Assembly (NCBI RefSeq): GCF_029227915.1
Contig: NC_079883.1
Span: 496,001-560,000, forward strand
Length of the DNA: 64,000 nt
Source: Hydractinia symbiolongicarpus
Lineage: Eukaryota; Cnidaria; Hydrozoa; Anthoathecata; Hydractiniidae
Direction: 5' to 3'
Shown here in pieces: positions 47,525-60,950 of the stretch; within the stretch, counting starts at the first letter, position 1; the number at the start of each line of letters is the position of its first letter. Below the pieces are notes generated by a model. It was not told the DNA's origin and searched no databases. It saw nothing but the letters and a program-made list of their open reading frames with translations. Both the position numbers and the translations under genes were made by a program.

Positions 47525-49757
47525 ATGAGACTTGTAGTTTTCAGGAATGTTTTCATTTTTGATGAGACGCTTAATGAAAGAAGTTTAATCGCCGGCAAAC
47601 GAAAACCCGCGATTTCCCGTAAATCCCGGGCTTGGCCCGTATATTCGTATGTATACAAAGAAAGTACCCTGTCAGTAAACTCCTTTCCAGAACGATTTTT
47701 TATATTATCTTTTCACCACTAAAACGCATGAGACTTGTAGTTTTCAAAAAGGTTTTCATTTTTGATGAGACGCTGAATAAAAGAATTTTAATCGCCGGCA
47801 AACGAAAACCCGCAATTTCCCGTAAATTCCGTGCTTGGCTCGTATAGTCGAGTATATACAAAGAAAGTACCCTGTCAGTAAACTCATTTCCAGAACGATT
47901 TTTTAAATTATCTTTTCACCACTAAAACGCACGAGACTTGTAGTTTTCAAAAATGTTTTCATTTTTGATGAGACGCTGAATAAAAGAAGTTTAATCGCCG
48001 GCAAACGAAAACCCGCGATTTCCCGTAAATCCCGGGCTTCGCCCGTATATTCGTATACATACAAAGAAAGTACCCTGTGAGTAAACTCATTTTCCGAACG
48101 ATTTTTTAAATTATTTTTTCACCACTAAAACGCATGAGACTTGTAGTTTTCAAAAAGGTTTTCATTTTTGATGAGACGCTGAATAAAAGAATTTTAATCG
48201 CCGGCAAACGAAAACCTGCAATTTCCCGTAAATTCCGTGCTTGGCTCGTATAGTCGAGTATATACAAAGAAAGTACCCTGTCAGTAAACTCCTTTCCAGA
48301 ACGATTTTTTATATTATCTTTTCACCACTAAAACGCATGAGACTTGTAGTTTTCAAAAATGTTTTCATTTTTGATGAGACGCCGAATAAAAGAAGTTTAA
48401 TCGCTGGCAAACGAAAAACCGCGATTTCCCGTAAACCCCGGACTCGGCCCGTATAGTCAAAAGTATACAAAGAAAGTACCCTGCGAGTAAACTCATTTCC
48501 AGAACGATTTTTTAAATTATCTTTTCACTACTAAAACGCACGAGACTTGTAGTTTTCAAAAATGTTTTCATTTTTAATGAGACGCTGAATAAAAGAATTT
48601 TAATCGCCGGCAAACGAAAACCCGCAATTTCTCGTAAATTCCGTGCTTGGCTCGTATAGTCGAGTATATACAAAGAAAGTACCCTGTCAGTAAACTCCTT
48701 TCCAGAACGATTTTTTATATTATCTTTTCACCACTAAAACGCATGAGACTTGTAGTTTTCAAAAATGTTTTCATTTTTGATGAGACGCCGAATAAAAGAA
48801 GTTTAATCGCCGGCAAACGAAAACCCGCGATTTCCCGTAAACCCCGGACTCGGCCCGTATAGTCAAAAGTATACAAAGAAAGTACCCTGCGAGTAAACTC
48901 ATTTCCAGAACGATTTTTTAAATTATCTTTTCACCACTAAAACGCACGAGACTTGTAGTTTTCAAAAATGTTTTCATTTTTAATGAGACGCTGAATAAAA
49001 GAAGTTTAATCGGCGGCAAACGAAAACCCGCGAATTCCCGTAAATCCCGAACTCGGCCCGTATAGTCAAAAGTATACAAAGAAAATACCCAGGGAGTAAA
49101 CTCATTTCCAGAACGATTTTTTAAATTATCTTTTCACCACTAAAACGCATGAGACTTGTAGTTTTTAAAAATGTTTTCATTTTTGATAAGACGCTGAATA
49201 AAAGATGTTTAATCGCCGGCAAACGAAAACCCGCGATTTCCCGTAAATCCTGGACTCGGCCCGTATAGTCAAAAGTATACAAAGAAAGTACCCAGGGAGT
49301 AAACTCATTTCCAGAACGATTTTTTAAATTATCTTTTCACCACTAAAACGCACGAGACTTGTAGTTTTCAAAAATGTTTTCATTTTTGATGAGACGCTGA
49401 ATAAAAGAAGTTTAATCGCCGGCAAACGAAAACCCGCAAATTCCCGTACATCCCGGACACGGCCCGTATAGTCAAAAGTATACAAAGAAATTACGCAGGG
49501 AGTTAACTCATTTCCAGAACGATTTTTTAAATTATCTTTTCACCACTAAAACGCACGAGACTTGTAGTTTTCAAAAATGTTTTCATTTTTGATGAGACGC
49601 TGAATTAAAGATGTTTAATCGCCGGCAAACGAAAACCCGCGATTTCCAGTAAATCCCGGACTCGGCCCGTATAGTCAAAAGTTTACAAAGAAAGTGCCCA
49701 GGGAGTAAACTCATTTCCCGAACGATTTTTTAAATTTTTTTTTCACCACTAAAACAC
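47525..49757 (+). repeat. 11-monomer HOR, unit II (2233 bp), two monomers missing
   Basis: Same order as unit I but the CACGGACTTGG/TATAGGC and following CTTGGCCCG monomers are absent. The CTCCTTTCC monomer passes straight into AAAAAGGTTTTC at about 47750. The difference of 406 bp is exactly two monomers, and the join lies within the shared CGCATGAGACTTGTAGTTTTC part, as expected for exchange in register. Also CGGCGGCAAACG near 49013. Confidence 0.86.
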
Positions 49758-52395
49758 ATGAGACTTGTAGTTTTCAGGAATGTTTTCATTTTTGATGAGA
49801 CGCTTAATGAAAGAAGTTTAATCGCCGGCAAACGAAAACCCGCGATTTCCCGTAAATCCCGGGCTTGGCCCGTATATTCGTATGTATACAAAGAAAGTAC
49901 CCTGTCAGTAAACTCCTTTCCAGAACGATTTTTTATATTATCTTTTCACCACTAAAACGCATGAGACTTGTAGTTTTCAAAAATGTTTTCATTTTTGATG
50001 AGACGCCGAATAAAAGAAGTTTAATCGCCGGCAAACGAAAACCCGCGATTTCCCGTAAATCACGGACTTGGCCCGTATAGGCAAAAGTATACAAAGAAAA
50101 TACCCAGGGAGTTAACTCATTTCCCGAACGATTTTTTAAATTATTTTTTCACCACTAAAACGTATGAGACTTGTAGTTTTCAAAAATGTTTTCATTTTTG
50201 ATGAGACGCTTAATGAAAGAAGTTTAATCGCCGGCAAACGAAAACCCGCGATTTCCCGTAAATCCCGGGCTTGGCCCGTATATTCGTATGTATACAAAGA
50301 AAGTACCCTGTGAGTAAACTCATTTCCCGAACGATTTTTTAAATTATTTTTTCACCACTAAAACGCATGAGACTTGTAGTTTTCAAAAAGGTTTTCATTT
50401 TTGATGAGACGCTGAATAAAAGAATTTTAATCGCCGGCAAACGAAAACCCGCAATTTCCCGTAAATTCCGTGCTTGGCTCGTATAGTCGAGTATATACAA
50501 AGAAAGTACCCTGTCAGTAAACTCATTTCCAGAACGATTTTTTAAATTATCTTTTCACCACTAAAACGCACGAGACTTGTAGTTTTCAAAAATGTTTTCA
50601 TTTTTGATGAGACGCTGAATAAAAGAAGTTTAATCGCCGGCAAACGAAAACCCGCGATTTCCTGTAAATCCCGGGCTTCGCCCGTATATTCGCATACATA
50701 CAAAGAAAGTACCCTGTGAGTAAACTCATTTCCCGAACGATTTTTTAAATTATTTTTTCACCACTAAAACGCATGAGACTTGTAGTTTTCAAAAAGGTTT
50801 TCATTTTTGATGAGACGCTGAATAAAAGAATTTTAATCGCCGGCAAACGAAAACCCGCAATTTCCCGTAAATTCCGTGCTTGGCTCGTATAGTGGAGTAT
50901 ATACAAAGAAAGTACCCTGTCAGTAAACTCCTTTCCAGAACGATTTTTTATATTATCTTTTCACCACTAAAACGCATGAGACTTGTAGTTTTCAAAAATG
51001 TTTTCATTTTTGATGAGACGCCGAATAAAAGAAGTTTAATCGCTGGCAAACGAAAAACCGCGATTTCCCGTAAACCCCGGACTCGGCCCGTATAGTCAAA
51101 AGTATACAAAGAAAGTACCCTGCGAGTAAACTCATTTCCAGAAAGATTTTTTAAATTATCTTTTCACCACTAAAACGCACGAGACTTGTAGTTTTCAAAA
51201 ATGTTTTCATTTTTAATGAGACGCTGAATAAAAGAATTTTAATCGCCGGCAAACGAAAACCCGCAATTTCTCGTAAATTCCGTGCTTGGCTCGTATAGTC
51301 GAGTATATACAAAGAAAGTACCCTGTCAGTAAACTCCTTTCCAGAACGATTTTTTATATTATCTTTTCACCACTAAAACGCATGAGACTTGTAGTTTTCA
51401 AAAATGTTTTCATTTTTGATGAGACGCCGAATAAAAGAAGTTTAATCGCCGGCAAACGAAAACCCGCGATTTCCCGTAAACCCCGGACTCGGCCCGTATA
51501 GTCAAAAGTATACAAAGAAAGTACCCTGCGAGTAAACTCATTTCCAGAACGATTTTTTAAATTATCTTTTCACCACTAAAACGCACGAGACTTGTAGTTT
51601 TCAAAAATGTTTTCATTTTTAATGAGACGCTGAATAAAAGAAGTTTAATCGCCGGCAAACGAAAACCCGCGAATTCCCGTAAATCCCGAACTCGGCCCGT
51701 ATAGTCAAAAGTATACAAAGAAAATACCCAGGGAGTAAACTCATTTCCAGAACGATTTTTTAAATTATCTTTTCACCACTAAAACGCATGAGACTTGTAG
51801 TTTTTAAAAATGTTTTCATTTTTGATAAGACGCTGAATAAAAGATGTTTAATCGCCGGCAAACGAAAACCCGCGATTTCCCGTAAATCCTGGACTCGGCC
51901 CGTATAGTCAAAAGTATACAAAGAAAGTACCCTGCCAGTAAACTCATTTCCAGAACGATTTTTTAAATTATCTTTTCACCACTAAAACGCACGAGACTTG
52001 TAGTTTTCAAAAATGTTTTCATTTTTGATGAGACGCTGAATAAAAGAAGTTTAATCGCCGGCAAACGAAAACCCGCAAATTCCCGTAAATCCCGGACTCG
52101 GCCCGTATAGTCAAAAGTATACAAAGAAATTACGCAGGGAGTAAACTCATTTCCAGAACGATTTTTTAAATTAACTTTTCACCACTAAAACGCACGAGAC
52201 TTGTAGTTTTCAAAAATGTTTTCATTTTTGATGAGACGCTGAATTAAAGATGTTTAATTGCCGGCAAACGAAAACCCGCGATTTCCGTAAATCCTGGACT
52301 CGGCCCGTATAGTCAAAAGTATACAAAGAAAGTACCCAGGGAGTAAACTCATTTCCCGAACGATTTTTTAAATTTTTTTTTCACCACTAAAACAC
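49758..52395 (+). repeat. 13-monomer HOR, unit III (2638 bp)
   Basis: The full 13-monomer order returns, including CACGGACTTGG/TATAGGC near 50060. Differences from unit I include TTTAATCGCCGGC where unit I has TTTAATGGCCGGC, GTGGAGTATATAC near 50893, CGCATACATAC near 50692, and a normal AAATCCCGGACTCGG/CTGCCAG ending in place of the CCGTACATCC/GTGCCC ending. Confidence 0.85.
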
Positions 52396-52847
52396 ATGAG
52401 ACTTGTAGTTTTCAGGAATGTTTTCATTTTTGATGAGACGCTCAATGAAAGAAGTTTAATCGCCGGCAAACTAAAACCCGAGATTTCCCGTAAATCCCGG
52501 GCTTGGCCCGTATATTCGTATGTATACAAAGAAAGTACCCTGTGAGTAAACTCATTTCCCGAACGATTTTTTAAATTATTTTTTCACCACTAAAACGCAT
52601 GAGACTTGTAGTTTTCAAAAAGGTTTTCATTTTTGATGAGACGCTGAATAAAAGAATTTTAATCGCCGGCAAACGAAAACCCGCAATTTCCCGTAAATCC
52701 CGTGCTTGGCTCGTATAGTCGAGTATATACAAAGAAAGTACCCTGTCAGTAAACTCCTTTCCAGAACGATTTTTTATATTATCTTTTCACCACTAAAACG
52801 CATGAGACTTGTAGTTTTCAAAAATGTTTTCATTTTTGATGAGACGC
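52396..52847 (+). repeat. Start of a fourth HOR unit, then switch
   Basis: Begins as the 13-monomer HOR (ACACATGAG/TTCAGGAATG, CTTGGCCCG, AAAAAGGTTTTC, CTTGGCTCG) with GACGCTCAATG and AAACTAAAACCCGAG variants, then passes into the 8-monomer block. Confidence 0.75.
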
Positions 52848-54470
52848 CGAATAAAAGAAGTTTAATCGCCGGCAAACGAAAACCCGCAATTTCCCGTAAA
52901 TCACGGACTTGGCCCGTATAGGCAAAAGTATACAAAGAAAATACCCAGGGAGTTAACTCATTTCCCGAACGATTTTTTAAATTATTTTTTCACCACTAAA
53001 ACGTATGAGACTTGTAGTTTTCAAAAATGTTTTCATTTTTGATGAGACGCTGAATAAAAGAAGTTTAATCGCCGGCAAACGAAAACCCGCGATTTCCCGT
53101 GAATCCCGGACTCGGCCCGTACAGTCAAAAGTATACAAAGAAAATACGCAGGGAGTAAACTCATTTCCAGAACGATTTTTTAAATTATATTTTCACCACT
53201 AAAACGCACGAGACTTGTAGTTTTCAAAAATGTTTTCATTTTTGATGAGACGCTGAATAAAAGATGTTTAATCGCCGGCAAACGAAAACCCGCGATTTCC
53301 CGTAAATCCCGGACTCGGCCCGTATAGTCAAAAGTATACAAAGAAAGTACACTGTGAGTAAACTCATTTCCCGAACGATTTTTTAAATTATTTTTTCACC
53401 ACTAAAGCGCATGAGACTTGTAGTTTTCAAAATTGTTTTCATTTTTGATGAGACGCTGAATGAAAGAAGTTTAATCGCCGGCAAACGAAAACCCGCGATT
53501 TCCCGTAATTCCCGGACTCGGCCCGTATAGTCAAAAGTATACAAAGAAAGTACCCTGCGAGTAAACTCATTTCCAGAACGATTTTTTAAATCATCTTTTC
53601 ACCACTAAAACGCACGAGACTTGTAGTTTTCAAAAATGTTTTCATTTTTGATGAGACGCTGAATAAAAGAAGTTTAATCGCCGGCAAACGAAAACCCGCG
53701 AATTCCCGTAAATCCCGGACTCGGCCCGTATAGTCAAAAGTATACAAAGAAAATACCCAGGGAGTAAACTCATTTCCAGAACGATTTTTTAAATTATCTT
53801 TTCACCACTAAAACGCACGAGACTTGTAGTTTTCAAAAATGTTTTCATTTTTGATGAGACGCTGAATAAAAGAAGTTTAATCGCCATCAAACGAAAACCC
53901 GCGAATTCCCGTAAATCCCGGACTCGGCCCGTATAGTCAAAAGTATACAAAGAAAATACGCAGGGAGTAAACTCATTTCCAGAACGATTTTTTAAATTAA
54001 CTTTTCACCACTAAAACGCACGAGACTTGTAGTTTTCAAAATGTTATCATTTTTGATGAGACGCTGAATTAAAGATGTTTAATCGCCAGCAAACGAAAAC
54101 CCGCGATTTCCCGTAAATCCCGGACTTGGCCCGTATAGTCAAAAGTATACAAAGAAAGTACCCAGGGAGTAAACTCATTTCCCGAACGATTTTTTAAATT
54201 TTTTTTTCACCACTAAAACACATGAGACTTGTAGTTTTCAGGAATGTTTTTATTTTTGATGAGACGCTTAATGAAAGAAGTTTAATCGCCGGCAAACGAA
54301 AACCCGCGATTTCCCGTAAATCCCGGGCTTCGCCCGTATATTCGTATGTATACAAAGAAAGTACCCTGTGAGTAAACTCATTTCCCGAACGATTTTTTAA
54401 ATTATTTTTTCACCACTAAAACGCATGAGACTTGTAGTTTTCAAAAAGGTTTTCATTTTTGATGAGACGC
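52848..54470 (+). repeat. 8-monomer HOR, tandem copy 1 (1623 bp)
   Basis: Marks at 1623-bp offset: CACGGACTTGG/TATAGGC (52902/54525), CGTATGAG (53003/54626), CCGTACAGTC, GTACACTGTGAG, CACTAAAGCGC, TTTTCAAAATTG, GTAATTCCCGG, AAATCATCTTTTC, TCGCCATCAAACG, ATGTTATCATTTTTG, T9/ACACATGAG, CTTCGCCCG. Much of this series also resembles 25.6-28.4 kb, about 27 kb upstream. Confidence 0.86.
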
Positions 54471-56093
54471 CGAATAAAAGAAGTTTAATCGCCGGCAAAC
54501 GAAAACCCGCAATTTCCCGTAAATCACGGACTTGGCCCGTATAGGCAAAAGTATACAAAGAAAATACCCAGGGAGTTAACTCATTTCCCGAACGATTTTT
54601 TAAATTATTTTTTCACCACTAAAACGTATGAGACTTGTAGTTTTCTAAAATGTTTTCATTTTTGATGAGACGCTGAATAAAAGAAGTTTAATCGCCGGCA
54701 AACGAAAAACCGCGATTTCCCGTAAATCCCGGACTCGGCCCGTACAGTCAAAAGTATACAAAGAAAATACGCAGGGAGTAAACTCATTTCCAGAACGATT
54801 TTTTAAATTATATTTTCACCACTAAAACGCACGAGACTTGTAGTTTTCAAAAATGTTTTCATTTTTGATGAGACGCTGAATAAAAGATGTTTAATCGCCG
54901 GCAAACGAAAACCCGCGATTTCCCGTAAATCCCGGACTTGGCCCGTATAGTCAAAAGTATACAAAGAAAGTACACTGTGAGTAAACTCATTTCCCGAACG
55001 ATTTTTTAAATTATTTTTTCACCACTAAAGCGCATGAGACTTGTAGTTTTCAAAATTGTTTTCATTTTTGATGAGACGCTGAATGAAAGAAGTTTAATCG
55101 CCGGCTAACGAAAACCCGCGATTTCCCGTAATTCCCGGACTCGGCCCGTATAGTCAAAAGTATACAAAGAAAGTACCCTGCGAGTAAACTCATTTCCAGA
55201 ACGATTTTTTAAATCATCTTTTCACCACTAAAACGCACGAGACTTGTAGTTTTCAAAAATGTTTTCATTTTTGATGAGACGCTGAATAAAAGAAGTTTAA
55301 TCGCCGGCAAACGAAAACCCGCGAATTCCCGTAAATCCCGGACTCGGCCCGTATAGTCAAAAGTATACAAAGAAAATACCCAGGGAGTAAACTCATTTCC
55401 AGAACGATTTTTTAAATTATCTTTTCACCACTAAAACGCACGAGACTTGTAGTTTTCAAAAATGTTTTCATTTTTGATGAGACGCTGAATAAAAGAAGTT
55501 TAATCGCCATCAAACGAAAACCCGCGAATTCCCGTAAATCCCGGACTCGGCCCGTATAGTCAAAAGTATACAAAGAAAATACGCAGGGAGTAAACTCATT
55601 TCCAGAACGATTTTTTAAATTAACTTTTCACCACTAAAACGCACGAGACTTGTAGTTTTCAAAATGTTATCATTTTTGATGAGACGCTGAATTAAAGATG
55701 TTTAATCGCCAGCAAACGAAAACCCGCGATTTCCCGTAAATCCCGGACTTGGCCCGTATAGTCAAAAGTATACAAAGAAAGTACCCAGGGAGTAAACTCA
55801 TTTCCCGAACGATTTTTAAAATTTTTTTTTCACCACTAAAACACATGAGACTTGTAGTTTTCAGGAATGTTTTTATTTTTGATGAGACGCTTAATGAAAG
55901 AAGTTTAATCGCCGGCAAACGAAAACCCGCGATTTCCCGTAAATCCCGGGCTTCGCCCGTATATTCGTATGTATACAAAGAAAGTACCCTGTGAGTAAAC
56001 TCATTTCCCGAACGATTTTTTAAATTATTTTTTCACCACTAAAACGCATGAGACTTGTAGTTTTCAAAAAGGTTTTCATTTTTGATGAGACGC
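54471..56093 (+). repeat. 8-monomer HOR, tandem copy 2 (1623 bp)
   Basis: Copy of 52848-54470. Differences include TTTTCTAAAATG near 54640, AAAAACCGCG near 54705, GCCGGCTAACG near 55100 and GATTTTTAAAATTTTTTTTTC near 55811. Confidence 0.85.
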
Positions 56094-58334
56094 TGAATAA
56101 AAGAAGTTTAATCGCCGGCAAATGAAAACCCGCAATTTCCCGTAAATTCCGTGCTTGGCTCGTATAGTCGAGTATATACAAAGAAAGTACCCTGTCAGTA
56201 AACTCCTTTCCAGAACGATTTCTTATATTATCTTTTTACCACTAAAACGCATGAGACTTGTAGTTTTCAAAAATGTTTTCATTTTTGATGAGACGCCGAA
56301 TAAAAGAAGTTTAATCGCCGGCAAACGAAAACCTGCGATTTCCCGTAAACCCCGGACTCGGCCCGTATAGTCAAAAGTATACAAAGAAAGTACCCTGCGA
56401 GTAAACTCATTTCCAGAACGATTTTTTAAATTATCTTTTCACCACTAAAACGCACGAGACTTGTAGTTTTCAAAAATGTTTTCATTTTTAATGAGACGCT
56501 GAATAAAAGAAGTTTAATCGCCGGCAAACGAAAACCCGCGAATTCCCGTAAATCCCGAACTCGGCCCGTATAGTCAAAAGTATACAAAGAAAATACCCAG
56601 GGAGTAAACTCATTTCCAGAACGATTTTTTAAATTATCTTTTCACCACTAAAACGCAAGAGACTTGTAGTTTTCAAAAATGTTTTCATTTTTGATGAGAC
56701 GCCGAATAAAAGAAGTTTAATCGCCGGCAAACGAAAACCCGCGAATTCCCGTAAATCCCGGACTCGGCCCGTATAGTCAAAAGTATACAAAGAAAATACG
56801 CAGGGAGTAAACTCATTTCCAGAACGATTTTTTAAATTAACTTTTCACCACTAAAACGCACGAGACTTGTAGTTTTCAAAATGTTATCATTTTTGATGAG
56901 ACGCTGAATTAAAGATGTTTAATCGCCAGCAAACGAAAACCCGCGATTTCCCGTAAATCCCGGACTTGGCCCGTATAGTCAAAAGTAAACAAAGAAAGTA
57001 CCCAGGGAGTAAACTCATTTCCCGAACGATTTTTTAAATTTTTTTTTCACCACTAAAACACATGAGACTTGTAGTTTTCAGGAATGTTTTTATTTTTGAT
57101 GAGACGCTTAATGAAAGAAGTTTAATCGCCGGCAAACGAAAACCCGCGATTTCCCGTAAATCCCGGGCTTCGCCCGTATATTCGTATGTATACAAAGAAA
57201 GTACCCTGTGAGTAAACTCATTTCCCGAACGATTTTTTAAATTATTTTTTCACCACTAAAACGCATGAGACTTGTAGTTTTCAAAAAGGTTTTCATTTTT
57301 GATGAGACGCTTAATGAAAGAAGTTTAATCGCCGGCAAACGAAAACCCGCGATTTCCCGTAAATCCCGGGCTTAGCCCGTATATTCGTATGTATACAAAG
57401 AAAGTACCCTGTGAGTAAACTCATTTCCCGAACGATTTTTTAAATTATTTTTTCACCACTAAAACGCATGAGACTTGTAGTTTTCAAAAAGGTTTTCATT
57501 TTTGATGAGACGCTGAATAAAAGAATTTTAATCGCCGGCAAACAAAAACCCGCAATTTCCCGTAAATTCCGTGCTTGGCTCGTATAGTCGAGTATATACA
57601 AAGAAAGTACCCTGTCAGTAAACTCCTTTCCAGAACGATTTTTTATATTATCTTTTCACCACTAAAACGCATGAGACTTGTAGTTTTCAAAAATGTTTTC
57701 ATTTTTGATGAGACGCCGAATAAAAGAAGTTTAATCGCCGGCAAACGAAAACCCGCGATTTCCCGTAAACCCCAGACTCGGCCCGTATAGTCAAAAGTAT
57801 ACAAAGAAAGTACCCTGCGAGTAAACCCATTTCCAGAACGATTTTTTAGTTTATCTTTTCACCACTAAAACGCACGAGACTTGTAGTTTTCAAAAATGTT
57901 TTCATTTTTAATGGGACGCTGAATAAAAGAAGTTTAATCGCCGGCAAACGAAAACCCGCGAATTCCCGTAAATCCCGAACTCGGCCCGTATAGTCAAAAG
58001 TATACAAAGAAAATACCCAGGGAGTAAACTCATTTCCAGAACGATTTTTTAAATTATCTTTTCACCACTAAAACGCATGAGACTTGTAGTTTTCAAAAAT
58101 GTTTTCATTTTTGATGAGACGCTGAATAAAAGATGTTTAATCGCCGGCAAACGAAAACCCGCGATTTCCCGTAAATCCTGGACTCGGCCCGTATAGTCAA
58201 AAGTATACAAAGAAAGTATCCAGGGAGTAAACGCATTTCCCGAACGATTTTTTAAATTATTTTTTCACCACTAAAACGCATGAGACTTGTAGTTTTCAAA
58301 AATGTTTAAATTTTTGATAAGACGCAGAATAAAA
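56094..58334 (+). repeat. Mixed HOR fragments
   Basis: CTTGGCTCG/TTCTTATATT, AAACCCCGG, CCGAACTCGG, then the ATGTTATCATTTTTG, T9 and CTTCGCCCG set at 1216 bp from its previous copy (55667 to 56883). The CTTCGCCCG/CTTAGCCCG monomer is then repeated at 203 bp (about 57170 and 57373), before a CTTGGCTCG monomer and a TTTTTAATGGGACG monomer (57909) that returns at about 63181. Confidence 0.78.
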
Positions 58335-58942
58335 GATGTTAATCGCCGGCAAACGAAAACCCGCCATTTCCTGTAAATCCCGGGCTTGGCCCGTATAGTC
58401 GAATGTATGCAAAGAAAGTACCCTGTGAGTAAACTCACTTCCCGAACGATTTTTTAAATTATTTTTTCACCACTAAAACGCATGAGACTTGTAGTTTTCA
58501 AAAATGTTTTCATTTTTGATGAGACGCTGAATGAAAGAAGTTTAATCGCCGGCAAACGAAAACCCGCGAATTCCCGTAAATCCCGAACTCGGCCCGTATA
58601 GTCAAAAGTATACAAAGAAAATACCCAGGGAGTAAACTCATTTCCAGAACGATTTTTTAAATTATCTTTTCACCACTAAAACGCATGAGACTTGTAGTTT
58701 TCAAAAATGTTTTCATTTTTTATAAGACGCTGAATAAAAGATGTTTAATCGCCGGCAAACAAAAACCCGCGATTTCCCGTAAATCCTGGACTCGGCCCGT
58801 ATAGTCAAAAGTATACAAAGAAAGTACCCAGGCAGTAAACTCATTTCCCGAACGATTTTTTAAATTAATTTTTCACCACTAAAACGCATGAGACTTGTAG
58901 TTTTCAAAAATGTTTTCATTTTTGATAAGACGCAGAATAAAA
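58335..58942 (+). repeat. 3-monomer unit anchored on a 202-bp variant
   Basis: The anchor reads GCAGAATAAAAGATGTTAATCGCC, one T short of the usual GTTTAATCG. The next anchor is 608 bp on. First anchor copy also has ATGTTTAAATTTTTG near 58303 and CCGCCATTTCC. Confidence 0.78.
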
Positions 58943-59766
58943 GATGTTAATCGCCGGCAAACGAAAACCCGCGATTTCCCGTAAATCCCGGGCTTGGCCC
59001 GTATAGTCGAATGTATGCAAAGAAAGTACCCTGTGAGTAAACTCATTTCCCGAACGATTTTTTAAATTATTTTTTCACCACTAAAACGCATGAGACTTGT
59101 AGTTTTCAAAAATGTTTTCATTTTTGATGAGACGCTGAATGAAAGAAGTTTAATCGCCGGCAAACGAAAACCCGCGATTTCCCGTAAATCCCGTGCTTGG
59201 CCCATATAGTCGAGTATATACAAAGAAAGTACCCTGTGAGTACACTCATTTCCAGAACGATTTTTTAAATTAACTTTTCACCACTAAAACGCATGAGACT
59301 TGTAGTCTTCAAAAATGTTTTCATTTTTGATGAGACGCGGAATAAAAGAAGTTTAATCGCCGGCAAACGAAAACCCGCGATTTCCCGTAAATCCCGGACT
59401 CGGCCCGTATAGTCAAAAGTATACAAAGAAGATACCCAGGGAGTAAACTCATTTCCAGAACGATTTTTTAAATTATCTTTTCACCACTAAAACGCATGAG
59501 ACTTGTAGATTTCAAAAACGTTTTCATTTTTGATAAGACGCTGAATAAAAGATGTTTAATCGCCGGCAAACGAAAACCCGCGATTTCCCGTAAATCTTGG
59601 ACTCAGCCCGTATAGTCAAAAGTATACAAAGAAAGTACCCAGGGAGTAAACTCATTTCCCGAACGATTTTTTAAATTATTTTTTCACCACTAAAACGCAT
59701 GAGACTTGTAGTTTTCAAAAATGTTTTCATTTTTGATGAGACGCTGAATGAAAGAAGTTTAATCGC
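58550..59766 (+). repeat. 6-monomer HOR, tandem copy 1 (1217 bp)
   Basis: CCGAACTCGG, TTTTTTATAAGACG, the 202-bp anchor (58943), GTATGCAAAG, CCCATATAGTC with GAGTACACTC, GTAGTCTTC, GAAGATACCC, TAGATTTCAAAAACG, TCTTGGACTCAGCCC. All recur at 1217 bp. Overlaps the previous unit because the HOR phase is arbitrary. Confidence 0.85.
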
Positions 59767-60950
59767 CGGCAAACGAAAACCCGCGAATTCCCGTAAATCC
59801 CGAACTCGGCCCGTATAGTCAAAAGTATACAAAGAAAATACCCAGGGAGTAAACTCATTTCCAGAACGATTTTTTAAATTATCTTTTCACCACTAAAACG
59901 CATGAGACTTGTAGTTTTCAAAAATGTTTTCATTTTTTATAAGACGCTGAATAAAAGATGTTTAATCGCCGGCAAACAAAAACCCGCGATTTCCCGTAAA
60001 TCCTGGACTCGGCCCGTATAGTCAAAAGTATACAAAGAAAGTACCCAGGGAGTAAACTCATTTCCCGAACGATTTTTTAAATTAATTTTTCACCACTAAA
60101 ACGCATGAGACTTGTAGTTTTCAAAAATGTTTTCATTTTTGATAAGACGCAGAATAAAAGATGTTAATCGCCGGCAAACGAAAACCCGCGATTTCCCGTA
60201 AATCCCGGGCTTGGCCCGTATAGTCGAATGTATGCAAAGAAAGTACCCTGTGAGTAAACTCATTTCCCGAACGATTTTTTAAATTATTTTTTCACCACTA
60301 AAACGCATGAGACTTGTAGTTTTCAAAAATGTTTTCATTTTTGATGAGACGCTGAATGAAAGAAGTTTAATCGCCGGCAAACGAAAACCCGCGATTTCCC
60401 GTAAATCCCGTGCTTGGCCCATATAGTCGAGTATATACAAAGAAAGTACCCTGTGAGTACACTCATTTCCAGAACGATTTTTTAAATTAACTTTTCACCA
60501 CTAAAACGCATGAGACTTGTAGTCTTCAAAAATGTTTTCATTTTTGATGAGACGCGGAATAAAAGAAGTTTAATCGCCGGCAAACGAAAACCCGCGATTT
60601 CCCGTAAATCCCGGACTCGGCCCGTATAGTCAAAAGTATACAAAGAAGATACCCAGGGAGTAAACTCATTTCCAGAACGATTTTTTAAATTATCTTTTCA
60701 CCACTAAAACGCATGAGACTTGTAGATTTCAAAAACGTTTTCATTTTTGATAAGACGCTGAATAAAAGATGTTTAATCGCCGGCAAACGAAAACCCGCGA
60801 TTTCCCGTAAATCTTGGACTCAGCCCGTATAGTCAAAAGTATACAAAGAAAGTACCCAGGGAGTAAACTCATTTCCCGAACGATTTTTTAAATTATTTTT
60901 TCACCACTAAAACGCATGAGACTTGTAGTTTTCAAAAATGTTTTCATTTT
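59767..60950 (+). repeat. 6-monomer HOR, tandem copy 2 (nearly complete)
   Basis: Copy of 58550-59766 with few differences (CCCAGGGAG here against CCCAGGCAG near 58828). Ends near 60950 where GATAAGACGCAG replaces GATGAGACGCTGAATG. Confidence 0.84.

Noticed and set aside
2962-55978. Open frames of 64-118 codons on the minus strand and others of 65 and 82 codons on the plus strand
   Set aside because: The longest ones read the same monomer twice in successive frames, so the same peptide motif reappears within them. Subtypes a base longer or shorter break the frame. These are by-products of an AT-rich repeat with few stops, not genes.
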